Numbered from the stretch's first letter, positions 1 through 11,000 are shown. The stretch: DNA of 64,000 nucleotides from Paramagnetospirillum magneticum AMB-1 (GCF_000009985.1 NC_007626.1:2535943-2599942); one strand, 5' to 3'. Notes: generated by a model not told the origin, from the sequence alone. Numbers and translations are program-made.

Positions 1-1755
<1,755 letters not shown>

Positions 1756-1756
1756 C

Positions 1757-3175
1757 ATGGGAAAGGCTACCGGTTTCAAGGAATTCGACCGCCAGACCCC
1801 CGGCTATGAAAAGCCGGAGGAGCGGGTCAAGCACTACCGCGAGTTCACCAAGCCGCTGACCGATGAGGAATTGGCCAAGCAGGGGGCACGCTGCATGGAT
1901 TGCGGCATTCCCTTCTGCCACCAGGGCTGTCCGGTCAACAACCTCATCCCGGACTGGAACGATCTGGTGTACCGCAACCGTTGGCAGGAGGCCTCCGAGG
2001 TCCTGCACTCCACCAACAACTTCCCGGAATTCACCGGCCGCGTCTGCCCCGCCCCGTGCGAGGCGTCGTGCACCCTCAACATCACCGACTCGCCCGTGGC
2101 CATCAAGACCATCGAGCATGCGGTGGTCGAGCGCGCCTTCGCCGAAGGCTGGCTGGTGCCCGACGTGGCCAAGCGCGAGACCGGCAAGATGGTGGCGGTG
2201 GTGGGCGGCGGCCCGGCCGGCATGGCGGCGGCACAGCAACTGGCCCGCGCCGGCCATTCCGTCACCCTGTTCGAGAAGAACGCCAAGGTGGGCGGCCTGC
2301 TGCGCTATGGCATTCCCGACTTCAAGCTGGAGAAGGCGATCATCGATCGCCGCGTGGCCCAGATGGAGGCCGAGGGCGTCACCATCAAGGCCAATACCCA
2401 TGTGGGCGTGACCTTTCCGGTCAAGGACCTGCTGGACGGCTTCGACGCCGTGGTGCTGACCGGCGGCTCGGAAAAGCCCCGCGATCTGCCGGTTCCCGGC
2501 CGCGAGCTCAAGGGCGTGCACTTCGCCATGGACTTCCTGACCCAGCAGAACCGCCGCAATGGCGCCGAGGCTGTGGGGGCCGAGGACATCCTGGCCAAGG
2601 GCAAGAAGGTGGTGGTGATCGGCGGCGGCGATACCGGCGCCGATTGCGTCGGCACCTCCAACCGCCAGGGCGCCGCTTCGGTCACCCAGATCGAGATCAT
2701 GCCCCGTCCGCCCGAGAAGGAGGACAAGGGCCTGTCCTGGCCGCTGTGGCCCAACCGCCTGCGCACCTCGTCCTCCCATGACGAGGGCTGCGCCCGCCGC
2801 TGGTCGGTGTCGACCTTGCGCTTCACCGGCAAGGACGGACAGGTCACCGGCCTCGATTGCGCCGAGGTGGATGCCAAGTTCCAGCCGATCCCCGGCACCG
2901 AGTTCAAGCTCGAGGCCGATCTGGTGCTGCTGGCCATGGGCTTCGTCCATCCCGTTCATGAGGGGTTGGTGGATGGGCTGGGTCTGGAGAAGGACGGTCG
3001 CGGCAACGTCAAGGCCGACACCACCGTCTACCAGACCTCCAATCCCAAGGTCTTCGCCGCCGGCGATATCCGTCGCGGCCAGAGCCTGGTGGTGTGGGCC
3101 ATTCGCGAAGGCCGTCAGGCCGCTCGCGCCGTGGATGCCTATCTGATGGGTTCCAGCGACCTGCCGGCCTGCTGA
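1757..3175 (+). CDS. gltD: Glutamate synthase small subunit
   Basis: Small subunit (472 aa) of glutamate synthase; it oxidises NADPH on FAD and passes electrons through Fe-S clusters to GltB. The N-terminal part has the cysteine-rich cluster region (CMDCGIPFCHQGCP and CPAPCEASC). An FAD dinucleotide fold follows (VVGGGPAGMAAA, about residue 150), then a second one for NADPH (VVVIGGGDTGADC, about residue 290). The ATG at 1757 is preferred over an in-frame TTG at 1739 because the purine-rich GGGGGAGGG at 1741-1749 is well placed as ribosome binding site and the usual N-terminus follows. It is the last gene of its operon, with a hairpin just downstream. Confidence 0.97.
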   Translation: MGKATGFKEFDRQTPGYEKPEERVKHYREFTKPLTDEELAKQGARCMDCGIPFCHQGCPVNNLIPDWNDLVYRNRWQEASEVLHSTNNFPEFTGRVCPAPCEASCTLNITDSPVAIKTIEHAVVERAFAEGWLVPDVAKRETGKMVAVVGGGPAGMAAAQQLARAGHSVTLFEKNAKVGGLLRYGIPDFKLEKAIIDRRVAQMEAEGVTIKANTHVGVTFPVKDLLDGFDAVVLTGGSEKPRDLPVPGRELKGVHFAMDFLTQQNRRNGAEAVGAEDILAKGKKVVVIGGGDTGADCVGTSNRQGAASVTQIEIMPRPPEKEDKGLSWPLWPNRLRTSSSHDEGCARRWSVSTLRFTGKDGQVTGLDCAEVDAKFQPIPGTEFKLEADLVLLAMGFVHPVHEGLVDGLGLEKDGRGNVKADTTVYQTSNPKVFAAGDIRRGQSLVVWAIREGRQAARAVDAYLMGSSDLPAC

Positions 3176-3191
3176 ATCCATCCGTCTTCCG

Positions 3192-3222
3192 GAAAGGGGT
3201 CGTCCGCCGGGCGGCCCCTTTC
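3192..3222 (+). terminator. Hairpin after gltD
   Basis: An inverted repeat GAAAGGGG ... CCCCTTTC with a GC-rich inner part starts 16 bases after the gltD stop. There is no long T run, so it is a probable rather than classical intrinsic terminator. The rest of the gap up to 3461 is AT-richer and presumably carries the promoter of the next gene; no convincing promoter pair was found there. Confidence 0.5.
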
Positions 3223-3461
3223 TGAATGGCCGTTCAAAAGGTGACGGCCCTGATCCATTGTTGCCTTTCACAACAGGATCGGCCTGGCGAATTCCAAAAA
3301 TCGAATTTGATGAAATAATGCAGCCTGTTCTGCTTATCTTCTATGATCGCTAGTTTGGCTCCGCCGAATTTACGCGCAAATTGCTGTTATCAGCGGCGAT
3401 CTATCAAATTTGGATTGGGACTTATTGACTAGTTCAGGCTCTCATCATAGAAGGGGTATGG

Positions 3462-5192
3462 ATGGAGGGTCCGTATCAACGGCTGCCTTGGGGTATATGG
3501 CGAATGTCGATCAGCAACTGGCGTTTCAGGGCGAAGATTTTTCTCATTGTCGTGCTGTCCTTGCTGGGAATGGGGGCCATCGTCGCCGTCAATCTCGCCA
3601 ATCTCCACAACGAGTTGATGGCGGCCCGCAAGATCAAGACCCAGCATGTGGTCGAAACCGCCCACAGCCTTATCGGTCATTACGTCAAGCTCTCCCAATC
3701 CGGCCAGATGAGCACGGATGCGGCGCAGGCCGCCGCCATCGAAGCGATCAAGACCATGCGCTATGCCGGAACCGAGTATTTCTGGATCAATAGCCTGGCC
3801 GGCAAGATGGTGGTTCACCCCATCCGCCCCGATATGCTGGGCAAGGATTTGATGGGCCTGAAGGATCCCGCCGGCAAGCTGTTCTTCGAGGCCATGATCG
3901 ACGTGGTGAAGAAGGACAAGGCCGGTTTCGTCGACTACCTCTGGCCGAAACCCGGCCTCGATCAGCCGGTCCCCAAGGTGTCCTACGTCAAGGGTATCGA
4001 GGAGTGGGGTTGGCTGGTGGGCTCGGGCATCTACGTGGATGATGTGGATTCCGCCTTCCGCGCCGAGGTCATGAACCTGGGCGGCATCGTGACCGGCGTG
4101 GTGCTGCTGGTGCTGCTGGTGTCCTGGTGGATCGGCAAGAACGTTGTCGACGGCATGAGGAATGCCACCGGCGGCATCCGTAAGCTGGCCGAGGGCGATA
4201 CGTCCGTGGAAATCAAGGGCCACGAGCGAGGCGACGAAATCGGCGAATTGGTTCAGGCGGCGGAAATCTTCCGCGAGCACTCGCTGACCATGAAGCGCAT
4301 GTCGGAGGAACGGGCGGAACAGCGGCGCCAGGCCGAGGCCGAGCGTCGTTCGACCCTGGCCGGCTTGGCTACCGAGCTGGAGCGGGGCGTCAAGTCGACG
4401 GTGGTGACCGTCAGTGAATCCGCCGGACGCATGCGGTCCACTGCAACCGGAATGGCCGGTGCCATCGACAACGCTTCGCAGGAGAGTCAAGCTGTGGCTG
4501 CCGCCGCGCAACAGACTTCGTCCAATGTCGAGGCCGTCGCCGCCGCCGCCGAGGAGCTTTCCTCGTCCATTCGCGGCATCGGCAGCCAGGTCGCGGAAAG
4601 CACTCAGATCGCCAAGGAGGCGGTGGACGCGGCAAATCGTACCGACGGCGTGGTGCGTGGCCTGTCCGAGGCCGCCGACCGCATCGGCGAAGTGGTGCGC
4701 TTGATCAACGATATTGCCGGCCAGACCAATCTGCTGGCGCTCAATGCCACCATCGAGGCGGCCCGTGCCGGCGAGGCAGGCAAGGGGTTTGCCGTGGTGG
4801 CCAACGAGGTCAAGCATCTGGCCAGCCAGACCGCCAAGGCCACGGAGGAGATCGGCCAGCAGATCGCCTCGATCCAATCCACTACCGCCGACGCGGTGGG
4901 CGCCATCGAGTCCATTGGCAAGACCATCGGCCGCATGGACGAAATCGCCAACGCCATCGCCGAAGCGGTCGAGCAGCAAGGCGCCGCCACTCAGGAAATC
5001 GCCCGCAATGTCCACGAGGCGGCCGATGGGGCGCAAGAGGTGTCGCACCACATCTCCTCCATCAGCCGGACCGCGTCGGAGGCCGGCGTGGCGGCTCGCG
5101 AGTTGCTGGGCGCCGCCGCCGAGCTGGCTGGCGAATCCGAGACCCTGCGCAATGGCGTGGATCGCTTCCTGGGGGAAGTCAGGGCCATGTAG
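3462..5192 (+). CDS. Methyl-accepting chemotaxis protein with a Cache sensor domain
   Basis: Chemoreceptor of 576 aa in the inner membrane, expected to signal through CheW/CheA. The layout is a first membrane segment at about residues 26-46, a periplasmic single-Cache (sCache_2-type) domain at about 55-200 with the typical AGTEYFWIN and [15 protein letters not shown] stretches, a second membrane segment at about 206-225, a HAMP domain at about 228-280, and a long signalling coiled coil. The highly conserved hairpin tip [20 protein letters not shown] lies near residue 416. The ligand is unknown. The ATG at 3462 follows GAAGGGG at 3450-3456; an ATG at 3504 is possible. The gene stands alone, as receptors often do in motile alphaproteobacteria. 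Confidence 0.93.
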
Positions 5193-5220
5193 TTGCCTTG
5201 ACGGCCCTCAAGGCGTGATG

Positions 5221-5247
5221 ACCGGCGGAAGTGTACCTTCTGCCGGT
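5221..5247 (+). terminator. Hairpin after the chemoreceptor gene
   Basis: An 11-bp stem (ACCGGCGGAAG / CTTCTGCCGGT, one G-T pair) with a 5-base loop lies 28 bases after the chemoreceptor stop and ends 23 bases before the next start. No T run follows, so termination is only probable. Confidence 0.4.
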
Positions 5248-5270
5248 CGTTCGTTGCAGGATGGTTGTTC

Positions 5271-6482
5271 ATGGCCACGATTCCGTTGATGGAGCCCGTC
5301 TACAAGGGCTCGCAGGGACCGGTGTTCTTCGCCGCCGGTTTTCGTCCGTTCTTTCTGTTCGCGGCCATCCAGGCCGCCGTCATGTTGCCGCTCTGGCTTC
5401 TGGCCTTTGCCGGACACTTGCCGGTGGCCGCCAACTGGAATCCGGTGGTCTGGCACTCCCATGCCATGGTCTTCGGCCTGGGCGGCGCCGCGGTCGGCGG
5501 CTTTCTGCTGACGGCCGTTCCCAACTGGACCAACTCCCACCACGTGTCGGGCAAGCCGCTGATGGCGCTGTTCGCCCTGTGGCTGGGCGGCCGCGCCGCC
5601 GTCGCCATGGCCGGAATCTTGCCGCCGGCCCTGGTCGCGGTGGTTGACCTGGGCTATCTGCCGTTGCTGGCCTTTCTGCTGGCCAAGCCGCTGATCCAGG
5701 CGGGCAAGTGGCGCAATATCGTCTTTCTGCCCATTCTCGGCGTGCTGTGGCTGGCGGGGATGTGCGCCCATATCGAGGCCCTGACCGGCAAGGCCGTCGG
5801 CCTCAAGGGCGTCACGCTGGGCATCTTCGTTCTGTTGCTGATGATTGCCATCGTGGGCGGGCGGATCATTCCCTCCTTCACCCAGAACTGGCTGCGCATG
5901 CAGGGCCGCCCGGTGGAGGTGGCTCCGGTGGGCTGGATCGAAAGCGGTGGGGCAGGGGCGATTGTCGCCCTGGCGGGTCTTGCCCAGGTCCTGGCGCCTT
6001 CGTCGCCGGTGGCCGGGGCGCTGCTGCTGCTGGCGGCCGTGGTGCATGCCTGGCGGCTGTCGGGTTGGCACGGGCTCAAGACCCTCTCCAGCCCCATCCT
6101 GGTGGTGCTGCATGTGGGCTATGCCTGGATGGTTCTGGGATTCGCCCTGCTGGGCCTTTCGGCCTTCATCGAGGCGCTGCCGCCCTCGGCGGCGCTGCAT
6201 GCGCTGACTGCCGGCTCCATCGCCACAATGATCATCGCGGTCATGAGCCGCGCCGCCCTGGGCCATGCCGGTCATCCCCTGGTGGTGGCCAAGGCAACTG
6301 TCTGGGCCTACGGCCTGATCTCGGCCGGTGCGCTGCTGCGCGTGGTGGCCCCGGTGATTCCGGATGGCATGATGGCCCTGACCATGGCCGGCGGATCACT
6401 GTGGACCCTTGGCTGGATTCTCTATGTCGTGGTCTATTTTCCCATCTGTACCAAGCCACGCGCCGACGGTCGGCCGGGCTGA
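5271..6482 (+). CDS. nnrS: NnrS family membrane protein
   Basis: Multi-pass inner-membrane protein of 403 aa with about 12 predicted hydrophobic segments. The N-terminus (GFRPFFLFAA, then WHSHAMVFG and a GGFLLTAVPNW stretch) is characteristic of NnrS, a haem- and copper-containing protein tied to nitric oxide stress and denitrification in alphaproteobacteria. The histidines of the WHSHA motif and a late HAGHP-type motif (LGHAGHPL) are present. The ATG at 5271 is chosen over an upstream in-frame TTG at 5265. No denitrification gene lies next to it in this window, so the NO link rests on the family alone. Confidence 0.85.
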   Translation: MATIPLMEPVYKGSQGPVFFAAGFRPFFLFAAIQAAVMLPLWLLAFAGHLPVAANWNPVVWHSHAMVFGLGGAAVGGFLLTAVPNWTNSHHVSGKPLMALFALWLGGRAAVAMAGILPPALVAVVDLGYLPLLAFLLAKPLIQAGKWRNIVFLPILGVLWLAGMCAHIEALTGKAVGLKGVTLGIFVLLLMIAIVGGRIIPSFTQNWLRMQGRPVEVAPVGWIESGGAGAIVALAGLAQVLAPSSPVAGALLLLAAVVHAWRLSGWHGLKTLSSPILVVLHVGYAWMVLGFALLGLSAFIEALPPSAALHALTAGSIATMIIAVMSRAALGHAGHPLVVAKATVWAYGLISAGALLRVVAPVIPDGMMALTMAGGSLWTLGWILYVVVYFPICTKPRADGRPG

Positions 6483-6503
6483 GGCGAGGGGAGGCATGGC
6501 GGA

Positions 6504-7229
6504 TTGATCGTCCTCTTTACCGACTTTGGTGGCCATGGCCCCTATCTCGGGCAGATGGAGGTGGTTATCCGTCAGATCCTGCCATCCGAGCCGGTGGTCA
6601 ATCTGGTGGCCGACGCACCGCGCTTCGATCCCAAGGCATCGGCCTATCTGCTGGCGGCCCTGGCTGCCAATATTCCCCGTCAATCCGTAGTATTGGCGGT
6701 GGTCGACCCCGGTGTGGGCGGCGAGCGGAGGCCGCTGGTGGTCGAGGCTGACGGCGTAACGTTCGTTGGCCCCGACAACGGCCTGTTCGAGCCGCTGGTG
6801 CGCCGAGCCAGGACAGTGCGGACCTGGGAAATCGTCTGGCGCCCGGATATTCTCTCGCCGAGCTTCCATGGTCGTGATCTGTTCGCCCCCATAGCGGCCC
6901 GGCTGGCGGCCGGCCTTTGTCCAGAAGATGTCGGGTGTCGCTTAGTGGACGTCCCTCGTCGCCCGGACTGGCCCGATGATCTGGCCGCCATCATTTATCA
7001 TGATCATTACGGCAACGCCTGGACCGGGATTCGAGCCTCGGTCCTGGGGGCGGATGTTATCCTGCGGGCTGGCGGCCGGGCCTTTCACCGGGCGCGCACG
7101 TTCTCGGACGTACCGCCAGGAGACGCATTCTGGTACGAGAATTCCTCGGGTCTGGCGGAATTCGCCGTGAACGGAGGAGTTGCTGCGGAAATCGCCGCCT
7201 TGGCCATAGGCTCCGACGTTACAAAATAA
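6504..7229 (+). CDS. SAM hydrolase (SAM hydroxide adenosyltransferase, DUF62 family)
   Basis: A 241-aa member of the DUF62/fluorinase-like family, which cleaves S-adenosylmethionine to adenosine and methionine using an activated water. The family N-terminus LIVLFTDFGG is intact, followed by VVDPGVGGERRPL and GPDNGLFEP, and a Rossmann-like C-terminal part with YHDHYGNAWT. The start is a TTG at 6504, decided by a strong ribosome binding site (GAGGGGAGG at 6486-6494) and by the family N-terminus. An ATG at 6496 in another frame stops after three codons. It follows nnrS by 21 bases and may be co-transcribed. The physiological role of the family is poorly known. Confidence 0.85.
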   Translation: MIVLFTDFGGHGPYLGQMEVVIRQILPSEPVVNLVADAPRFDPKASAYLLAALAANIPRQSVVLAVVDPGVGGERRPLVVEADGVTFVGPDNGLFEPLVRRARTVRTWEIVWRPDILSPSFHGRDLFAPIAARLAAGLCPEDVGCRLVDVPRRPDWPDDLAAIIYHDHYGNAWTGIRASVLGADVILRAGGRAFHRARTFSDVPPGDAFWYENSSGLAEFAVNGGVAAEIAALAIGSDVTK

Positions 7230-7333
7230 CTAACATTCTTTCTTATTTTTCCGCGTTTGTGTGACCAAATACATAGGACTGGGACGGTGCGGCGGTTACA
7301 GTCGCATCCTGGGGCTGAAGCGGGAGCGAGGGA

Positions 7334-8158
7334 ATGGTCTGCACGGTGAAGTTTTGGGGGGTGCGCGGGAGCATCGCCTGTCCTTCGCCCGAGCATGTGG
7401 TCTATGGCGGCAATACCTCCTGTATTGCTGTCACCACCGAGGCCGGGATCGTGGTCTTTGACGCCGGAACGGGGATACGCTCCCTGGGGCGCGAGATCAT
7501 TGGGCATGGATTGGCCCATGCCCATCTATTCTTTACGCATACGCACTGGGATCACATCAACGGCTTTCCCTTCTTCGCTCCGGCATACAATCCCGCCTTC
7601 CGTCTCGATATTCACGGACCGAAGCAAGACGGGAGCCCGCGCGGCATCCAGCACGTGCTGATGGGCCAGATGGAAACGCCCAACTTCCCCGTACCGCTGG
7701 CCGCCATGCGCGGCATCGTTTCCTACGAGGATTTTGAGGTGGGGAGCATCTTCTCGCCCTATGATGGGGTTACCCTGCGGACCGCCCCGTTGCGCCATCC
7801 CAACGGTGCCTGCGGCTATCGCCTGGAGACCGGGGGAGTGGTCGTGGCCTACATTACCGATACGGAGCACGTTCCCGGCACTCCTGACGAGAATGTGCTG
7901 TTCCTGATGCGGGGCGCGGATCTGGTGATCTACGACTGCACCTACACCGATGACCAGTTTCCCACCAAGATCGGCTGGGGACATTCCACCTGGCAGGAAG
8001 GAATCCGTCTGGCCAGAGCGGCTGGTGCCAAGCGTTTAGCCATTTTCCATCACGATCCCGAACATACCGACGATATCATGGCCGGCATCGAAGCCGAGGC
8101 CGTCCGGTCGTGGACTGGGGTAGTTGTCGCCCGTGATGGCATGGAAATCACCCTTTAG
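7334..8158 (+). CDS. MBL-fold metallo-hydrolase
   Basis: Metallo-beta-lactamase-fold hydrolase of 274 aa. It starts with the VKFWGVRGSI stretch typical of the cytosolic subgroup that includes cyclic-phosphodiesterase-like enzymes. The metal-binding motif HTHWDH is at about residues 69-75, a further histidine lies in LRHPNGACGY near 152, the bridging aspartate in YITDTEH near 176, and a late histidine in FHHDPEHTDD. No signal peptide is seen, so it should be cytoplasmic. Substrate unknown. The ATG at 7334 follows GAGCGAGGGA. The 104-base gap before it is AT-rich at its left end and may hold a promoter. Confidence 0.85.
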   Translation: MVCTVKFWGVRGSIACPSPEHVVYGGNTSCIAVTTEAGIVVFDAGTGIRSLGREIIGHGLAHAHLFFTHTHWDHINGFPFFAPAYNPAFRLDIHGPKQDGSPRGIQHVLMGQMETPNFPVPLAAMRGIVSYEDFEVGSIFSPYDGVTLRTAPLRHPNGACGYRLETGGVVVAYITDTEHVPGTPDENVLFLMRGADLVIYDCTYTDDQFPTKIGWGHSTWQEGIRLARAAGAKRLAIFHHDPEHTDDIMAGIEAEAVRSWTGVVVARDGMEITL

Positions 8159-8223
8159 CCGGCAGCGTCAGCGGACCGCTGAATAACGCCACGTCGTGGC
8201 AGGCTGCTGCCTAGAGTCGTTCT

Positions 8224-8267
8224 GGAGGCTGCGCTTTCCGGTTAGGGGGGCGGGGGCAAAAGTCCCC
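8224..8267. repeat. Dispersed intergenic repeat B, copy 1
   Basis: A 44-base element made of two small hairpins, GGAGGCTGCGCTTTCC and a CGGGGGC-AAAA-GTCCCC hairpin. It aligns without gaps to 59950-59993, 35 of 44 positions being identical by eye. Both copies lie between convergent genes, so the element may act as a bidirectional terminator. The bases just before it (8168-8215) hold three further short perfect inverted repeats. Confidence 0.6.
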
Positions 8268-8332
8268 GAAGCGGCATCTTTGAATCTGGCGCAGGTTGGT
8301 CACGCGGCCGTCATGCATCGTCCGGAAACAGA

Positions 8333-8364
8333 AACGGCGCGGAGCCACAGGGCACCGCGCCGTT
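8333..8364 (-). terminator. Intrinsic terminator of mucR
   Basis: A perfect 10-bp stem AACGGCGCGG / CCGCGCCGTT with a 12-base loop lies 20 bases past the mucR stop. Read on the minus strand, the hairpin is followed by TTCTGTTT, a short U-rich tail. Confidence 0.7.
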
Positions 8365-8384
8365 CATTATCGATCAGGCCCAGC

Positions 8385-8840
8385 CTAGCGGCGGCCGCGA
8401 CGGGTCGGCCGTTCCGGCGTCTCGCCGGCCTTGCGCCCCAAGCCGATCTTCTTGGCGAAGTCGGAACGCTGGGCGGCGTAGTTGGGGGCGACCATGGGAT
8501 AGTCCGGCGGCAGGCCCCACTTCATCCGGTATTCGTCCGGGGTCATGTTGTAGGTGGTGCGCAGATGCCGCTTCAGCATCTTTAGCTTCTTGCCATCTTC
8601 GAGACAGATGATGTAGTCGGGCGTCACCGACCGCTTCACGGCGATAGCTGGCTTGGGCGCCTCAGACTTCGCCTCCGGCTGCCCACCTTCGAGGGACGAA
8701 AGCGACCCGTATACGGTGTTGATCAGTTCCGGCAATTGCCCCGCCGGGACCGGGTTCTTCCCCACATAGGCGGCAACGACATCGACGGCCATGCGCAGCA
8801 GGTCGTCGCGATTGGTCTTATCCGAGTTGATGTCGCTCAT
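8385..8840 (-). CDS. mucR: MucR/Ros family transcriptional regulator
   Basis: A 151-aa zinc-finger regulator of the Ros/MucR family, which in alphaproteobacteria binds AT-rich promoters and controls exopolysaccharide, motility and cell-cycle genes. The N-terminal part carries the oligomerisation region, and the finger region from about residue 75 shows YIICLEDGKKLKMLKRHL and TPDEYRMKWGLP, the most conserved stretch of the family. The ATG at 8840 (MSDINSDKTN) fits the family better than the longer frame starting at 8921. It is transcribed alone, away from rpiB, with its own terminator. MucR genes are commonly autoregulated; the AT-rich region upstream is consistent with that. Confidence 0.92.
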   Translation of the reverse strand: MSDINSDKTNRDDLLRMAVDVVAAYVGKNPVPAGQLPELINTVYGSLSSLEGGQPEAKSEAPKPAIAVKRSVTPDYIICLEDGKKLKMLKRHLRTTYNMTPDEYRMKWGLPPDYPMVAPNYAAQRSDFAKKIGLGRKAGETPERPTRRGRR

Positions 8841-8879
8841 CTGGCTATCCGACTGCAGTTTGTTGGCACAATTGATACA

Positions 8880-8908
8880 ATGAATGCATGCGGGAACTTT
8901 ACTGTCAA
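8880..8908 (-). promoter_or_regulatory. Candidate mucR promoter
   Basis: On the minus strand a perfect TTGACA (8908-8903) is followed after 17 bases by ATTCAT (8885-8880), about 40 bases before the mucR ATG. The -10 element is weak. Confidence 0.4.
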
Positions 8909-9113
8909 TTAGAAATTGCATCTTCTGAATAATGAGTTCTTTGGCTTGGTGTGAACTGCAATAATCATCGGCCTGACGGGTGGGGGTTTAACCCAATGGT
9001 CTGTGTAGCGGGGCGAGCTTCTATTGCAGCAAGGCCGCGTCTTGACGCTTTTTTGGAAGTCGTGGCGGCCACCCCGTGTCATGATCGAGCATCCCCCATA
9101 AGCTTGTGGCGCA

Positions 9114-9143
9114 TTGGCAAGGCGGTCCGACATATGGTATCTA
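9114..9143 (+). promoter_or_regulatory. Candidate rpiB promoter
   Basis: TTGGCA (9114-9119) and TATCTA (9138-9143) separated by 18 bases, with transcription expected near 9150, about 30 bases before the rpiB ATG. Confidence 0.45.
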
Positions 9144-9179
9144 GCCCTTCGGAACATGGATCGCCGGGGTAGGGTATTG

Positions 9180-9629
9180 ATGAGCACCAAAATCATGGCC
9201 ATTGCTTGCGATCACGGCGGCATCGAACTCAAGGAATTGCTGGCCAAGGATCTGGCGGCGTCCGGCTGGTCGGTGCTCGACTTGGGAACCAACGGCCCCG
9301 AATCCGTGGATTATCCCGATTTCGCGGTGACGCTGGCCGATGCCCTGAAAAGCGGTAAAGCCGAGCGAGGCGTGCTGCTGTGCGGCACCGGGATCGGCAT
9401 CTCCATTGCGGCCAACCGTTTTCCCCATGTGCGTGCCGCCCTGGTGCACGATGCCTTCGGGGCGCGCATGTGCCGCCAGCATAATGACGCCAACGTCCTG
9501 GTGATGGGGGGGCGCACCACCGGTCCCGAAGTGGCGCGTGACTGCCTGAAGATTTTTATCGAGACCGAATTCGAGGGCGGCCGCCACGCGCGGCGCGTCT
9601 CCAAGCTGTCCGGAAACGGCCCGGCCTGA
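9180..9629 (+). CDS. rpiB: Ribose-5-phosphate isomerase B
   Basis: A 149-aa RpiB/LacAB-type isomerase that interconverts ribose 5-phosphate and ribulose 5-phosphate in the pentose phosphate pathway; cytoplasmic. The N-terminal ACDHGG substrate motif, the active-site cysteine in LLCGTGIGISIAANR (about residue 68) and the following RAALVHD and RQHNDANVLVMGGR stretches are all present. The ATG at 9180 has GGGGTAGGG upstream; a longer in-frame start at 9114 would add unrelated residues and lies on the promoter. Its product ribulose 5-phosphate is a precursor for RibB in the same gene cluster, which fits its position at the head of the cluster. Confidence 0.95.
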   Translation: MSTKIMAIACDHGGIELKELLAKDLAASGWSVLDLGTNGPESVDYPDFAVTLADALKSGKAERGVLLCGTGIGISIAANRFPHVRAALVHDAFGARMCRQHNDANVLVMGGRTTGPEVARDCLKIFIETEFEGGRHARRVSKLSGNGPA

Positions 9630-9668
9630 GCCCTCATCGTCACGACCCGACTGCCAGAAAGAGATCCG

Positions 9669-10952
9669 ATGTCCAGCGCACCCACCGATGCCTTTTTCCG
9701 CACTCCGCTTTCCGAGCGTGATCCCGAGGTCTTCGCGGCCATCACCCAGGAACTGAAGCGTCAGCAGGATCAGATCGAACTGATCGCCTCCGAGAACATC
9801 GTGTCGCGCGCGGTGCTCGAGGCGCAGGGCTCGGTCATGACCAACAAATACGCCGAGGGTTATCCCGGCAAGCGCTATTACGGCGGCTGCGAGTTCGTGG
9901 ACATCGCCGAAAGCCTGGCCATCTCCCGCGCTTGCCAGATCTTCGGTTGCTCTTATGCCAACGTCCAGCCCAGCTCGGGCTCGCAGGCCAACCAGGGCGT
10001 GTTCATGGCGCTGCTGCAGCCGGGCGACACCATCATGGGCATGAGTTTGGCCGCCGGCGGCCACCTGACCCATGGTGCCGCCCCCAACCAGTCGGGCAAG
10101 TGGTTCAAGGCCGTGCAGTACGGCGTGCGCCAGCAGGATTCCCAGATCGACTTCGCCGAGGTGGAGGAACTGGCCCGTACCCACAGGCCGAAGCTGATCA
10201 TCGCCGGTGGCTCGGCCTATCCGCGCACCATCGACTTCGCGCGTTTCCGCAAGATCGCCGACGAGGTCGGGGCCTTCTTCATGGTGGACATGGCTCACTT
10301 CGCCGGTCTGGTGGCCGGCGGCGTGTATCCCAATCCGCTGCCCCACGCCCATGTGGTGACCACGACCACTCACAAGACCCTGCGCGGCCCGCGTGGCGGC
10401 ATGATCCTGTCCAACGACGCCGACATCGGCAAGAAGATCAACTCGGCCATTTTCCCCGGCATTCAGGGCGGCCCGCTGATGCATGTCATCGCCGGCAAGG
10501 CGGTGGCGTTCGGCGAGGCGCTGAAGCCCGAGTTCAAGCTTTACGCCAAGCAGGTCGTCGACAATGCCCGCGCCCTGGCCGACACCCTGGTGCGCCGTGG
10601 CCTGGACATCGTGTCGGGCGGCACCGATTCCCACCTGATGCTGGTGGATTTGCGGCCCAAGAAGCTGACCGGCAAGGCGGCCGAGGCCAGCCTCGAGCAT
10701 GCCGGCATGACCTGCAACAAGAACGGCATTCCCTTCGACCCGGAAAAGCCCACCATCACCTCGGGCGTGCGTCTGGGCACCCCGGCGGCGACCACGCGGG
10801 GCTTCGGCGTCGAGGAGTTCAAGAAGGTGGGCGAACTGATCGGTGACGTGCTCGACGGTCTGGCCGCCAATCCCGAGGACAACTCGGCGGCCGAGGCCCG
10901 TGCCCGCGCCGAAGTAGCTGAACTGTGCCGGCGCTTCCCGATCTACCAGTAG
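9669..10952 (+). CDS. glyA: Serine hydroxymethyltransferase
   Basis: A 427-aa pyridoxal-phosphate enzyme converting serine and tetrahydrofolate to glycine and 5,10-methylene-tetrahydrofolate. The N-terminal IELIASENIVS, the NVQPSSGSQAN stretch, the HLTHG motif and the PLP lysine in TTTHKTLRGPRGG (about residue 236) are intact, and the length is usual. It follows rpiB by 39 bases and precedes nrdR after a strong hairpin; the order glyA-nrdR-rib is common in alphaproteobacteria. Confidence 0.97.
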   Translation: MSSAPTDAFFRTPLSERDPEVFAAITQELKRQQDQIELIASENIVSRAVLEAQGSVMTNKYAEGYPGKRYYGGCEFVDIAESLAISRACQIFGCSYANVQPSSGSQANQGVFMALLQPGDTIMGMSLAAGGHLTHGAAPNQSGKWFKAVQYGVRQQDSQIDFAEVEELARTHRPKLIIAGGSAYPRTIDFARFRKIADEVGAFFMVDMAHFAGLVAGGVYPNPLPHAHVVTTTTHKTLRGPRGGMILSNDADIGKKINSAIFPGIQGGPLMHVIAGKAVAFGEALKPEFKLYAKQVVDNARALADTLVRRGLDIVSGGTDSHLMLVDLRPKKLTGKAAEASLEHAGMTCNKNGIPFDPEKPTITSGVRLGTPAATTRGFGVEEFKKVGELIGDVLDGLAANPEDNSAAEARARAEVAELCRRFPIYQ

Positions 10953-10975
10953 GGCGCCCATCAACCAAGAACAGG

Positions 10976-11000
10976 GGCGGGGGCCAGGGAAGCCCCCGCC
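10976..11000 (+). terminator. Hairpin between glyA and nrdR
   Basis: A perfect 9-bp GC stem (GGCGGGGGC / GCCCCCGCC) with a 7-base loop lies 23 bases after the glyA stop and 22 before nrdR. No T run follows, so it may reduce rather than end read-through into the rib genes. Confidence 0.45.

Larger units (their letters stand above)
8841..9179. other. Divergent intergenic region mucR / rpiB
   Basis: 339 bases without a gene. The mucR-proximal part (8870-8940) is AT-rich with several short A/T runs, as expected for MucR-type autoregulation. The rpiB-proximal part is GC-rich. Candidate promoters for both directions are listed separately. No open frame here shows a recognisable product. Confidence 0.6.

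Noticed and set aside
6496..6510. Possible frameshift at the start of the SAM hydrolase gene, because an ATG at 6496 stops after three codons
   Set aside because: The TTG at 6504 has a strong ribosome binding site and gives exactly the family N-terminus, so no lesion is needed.
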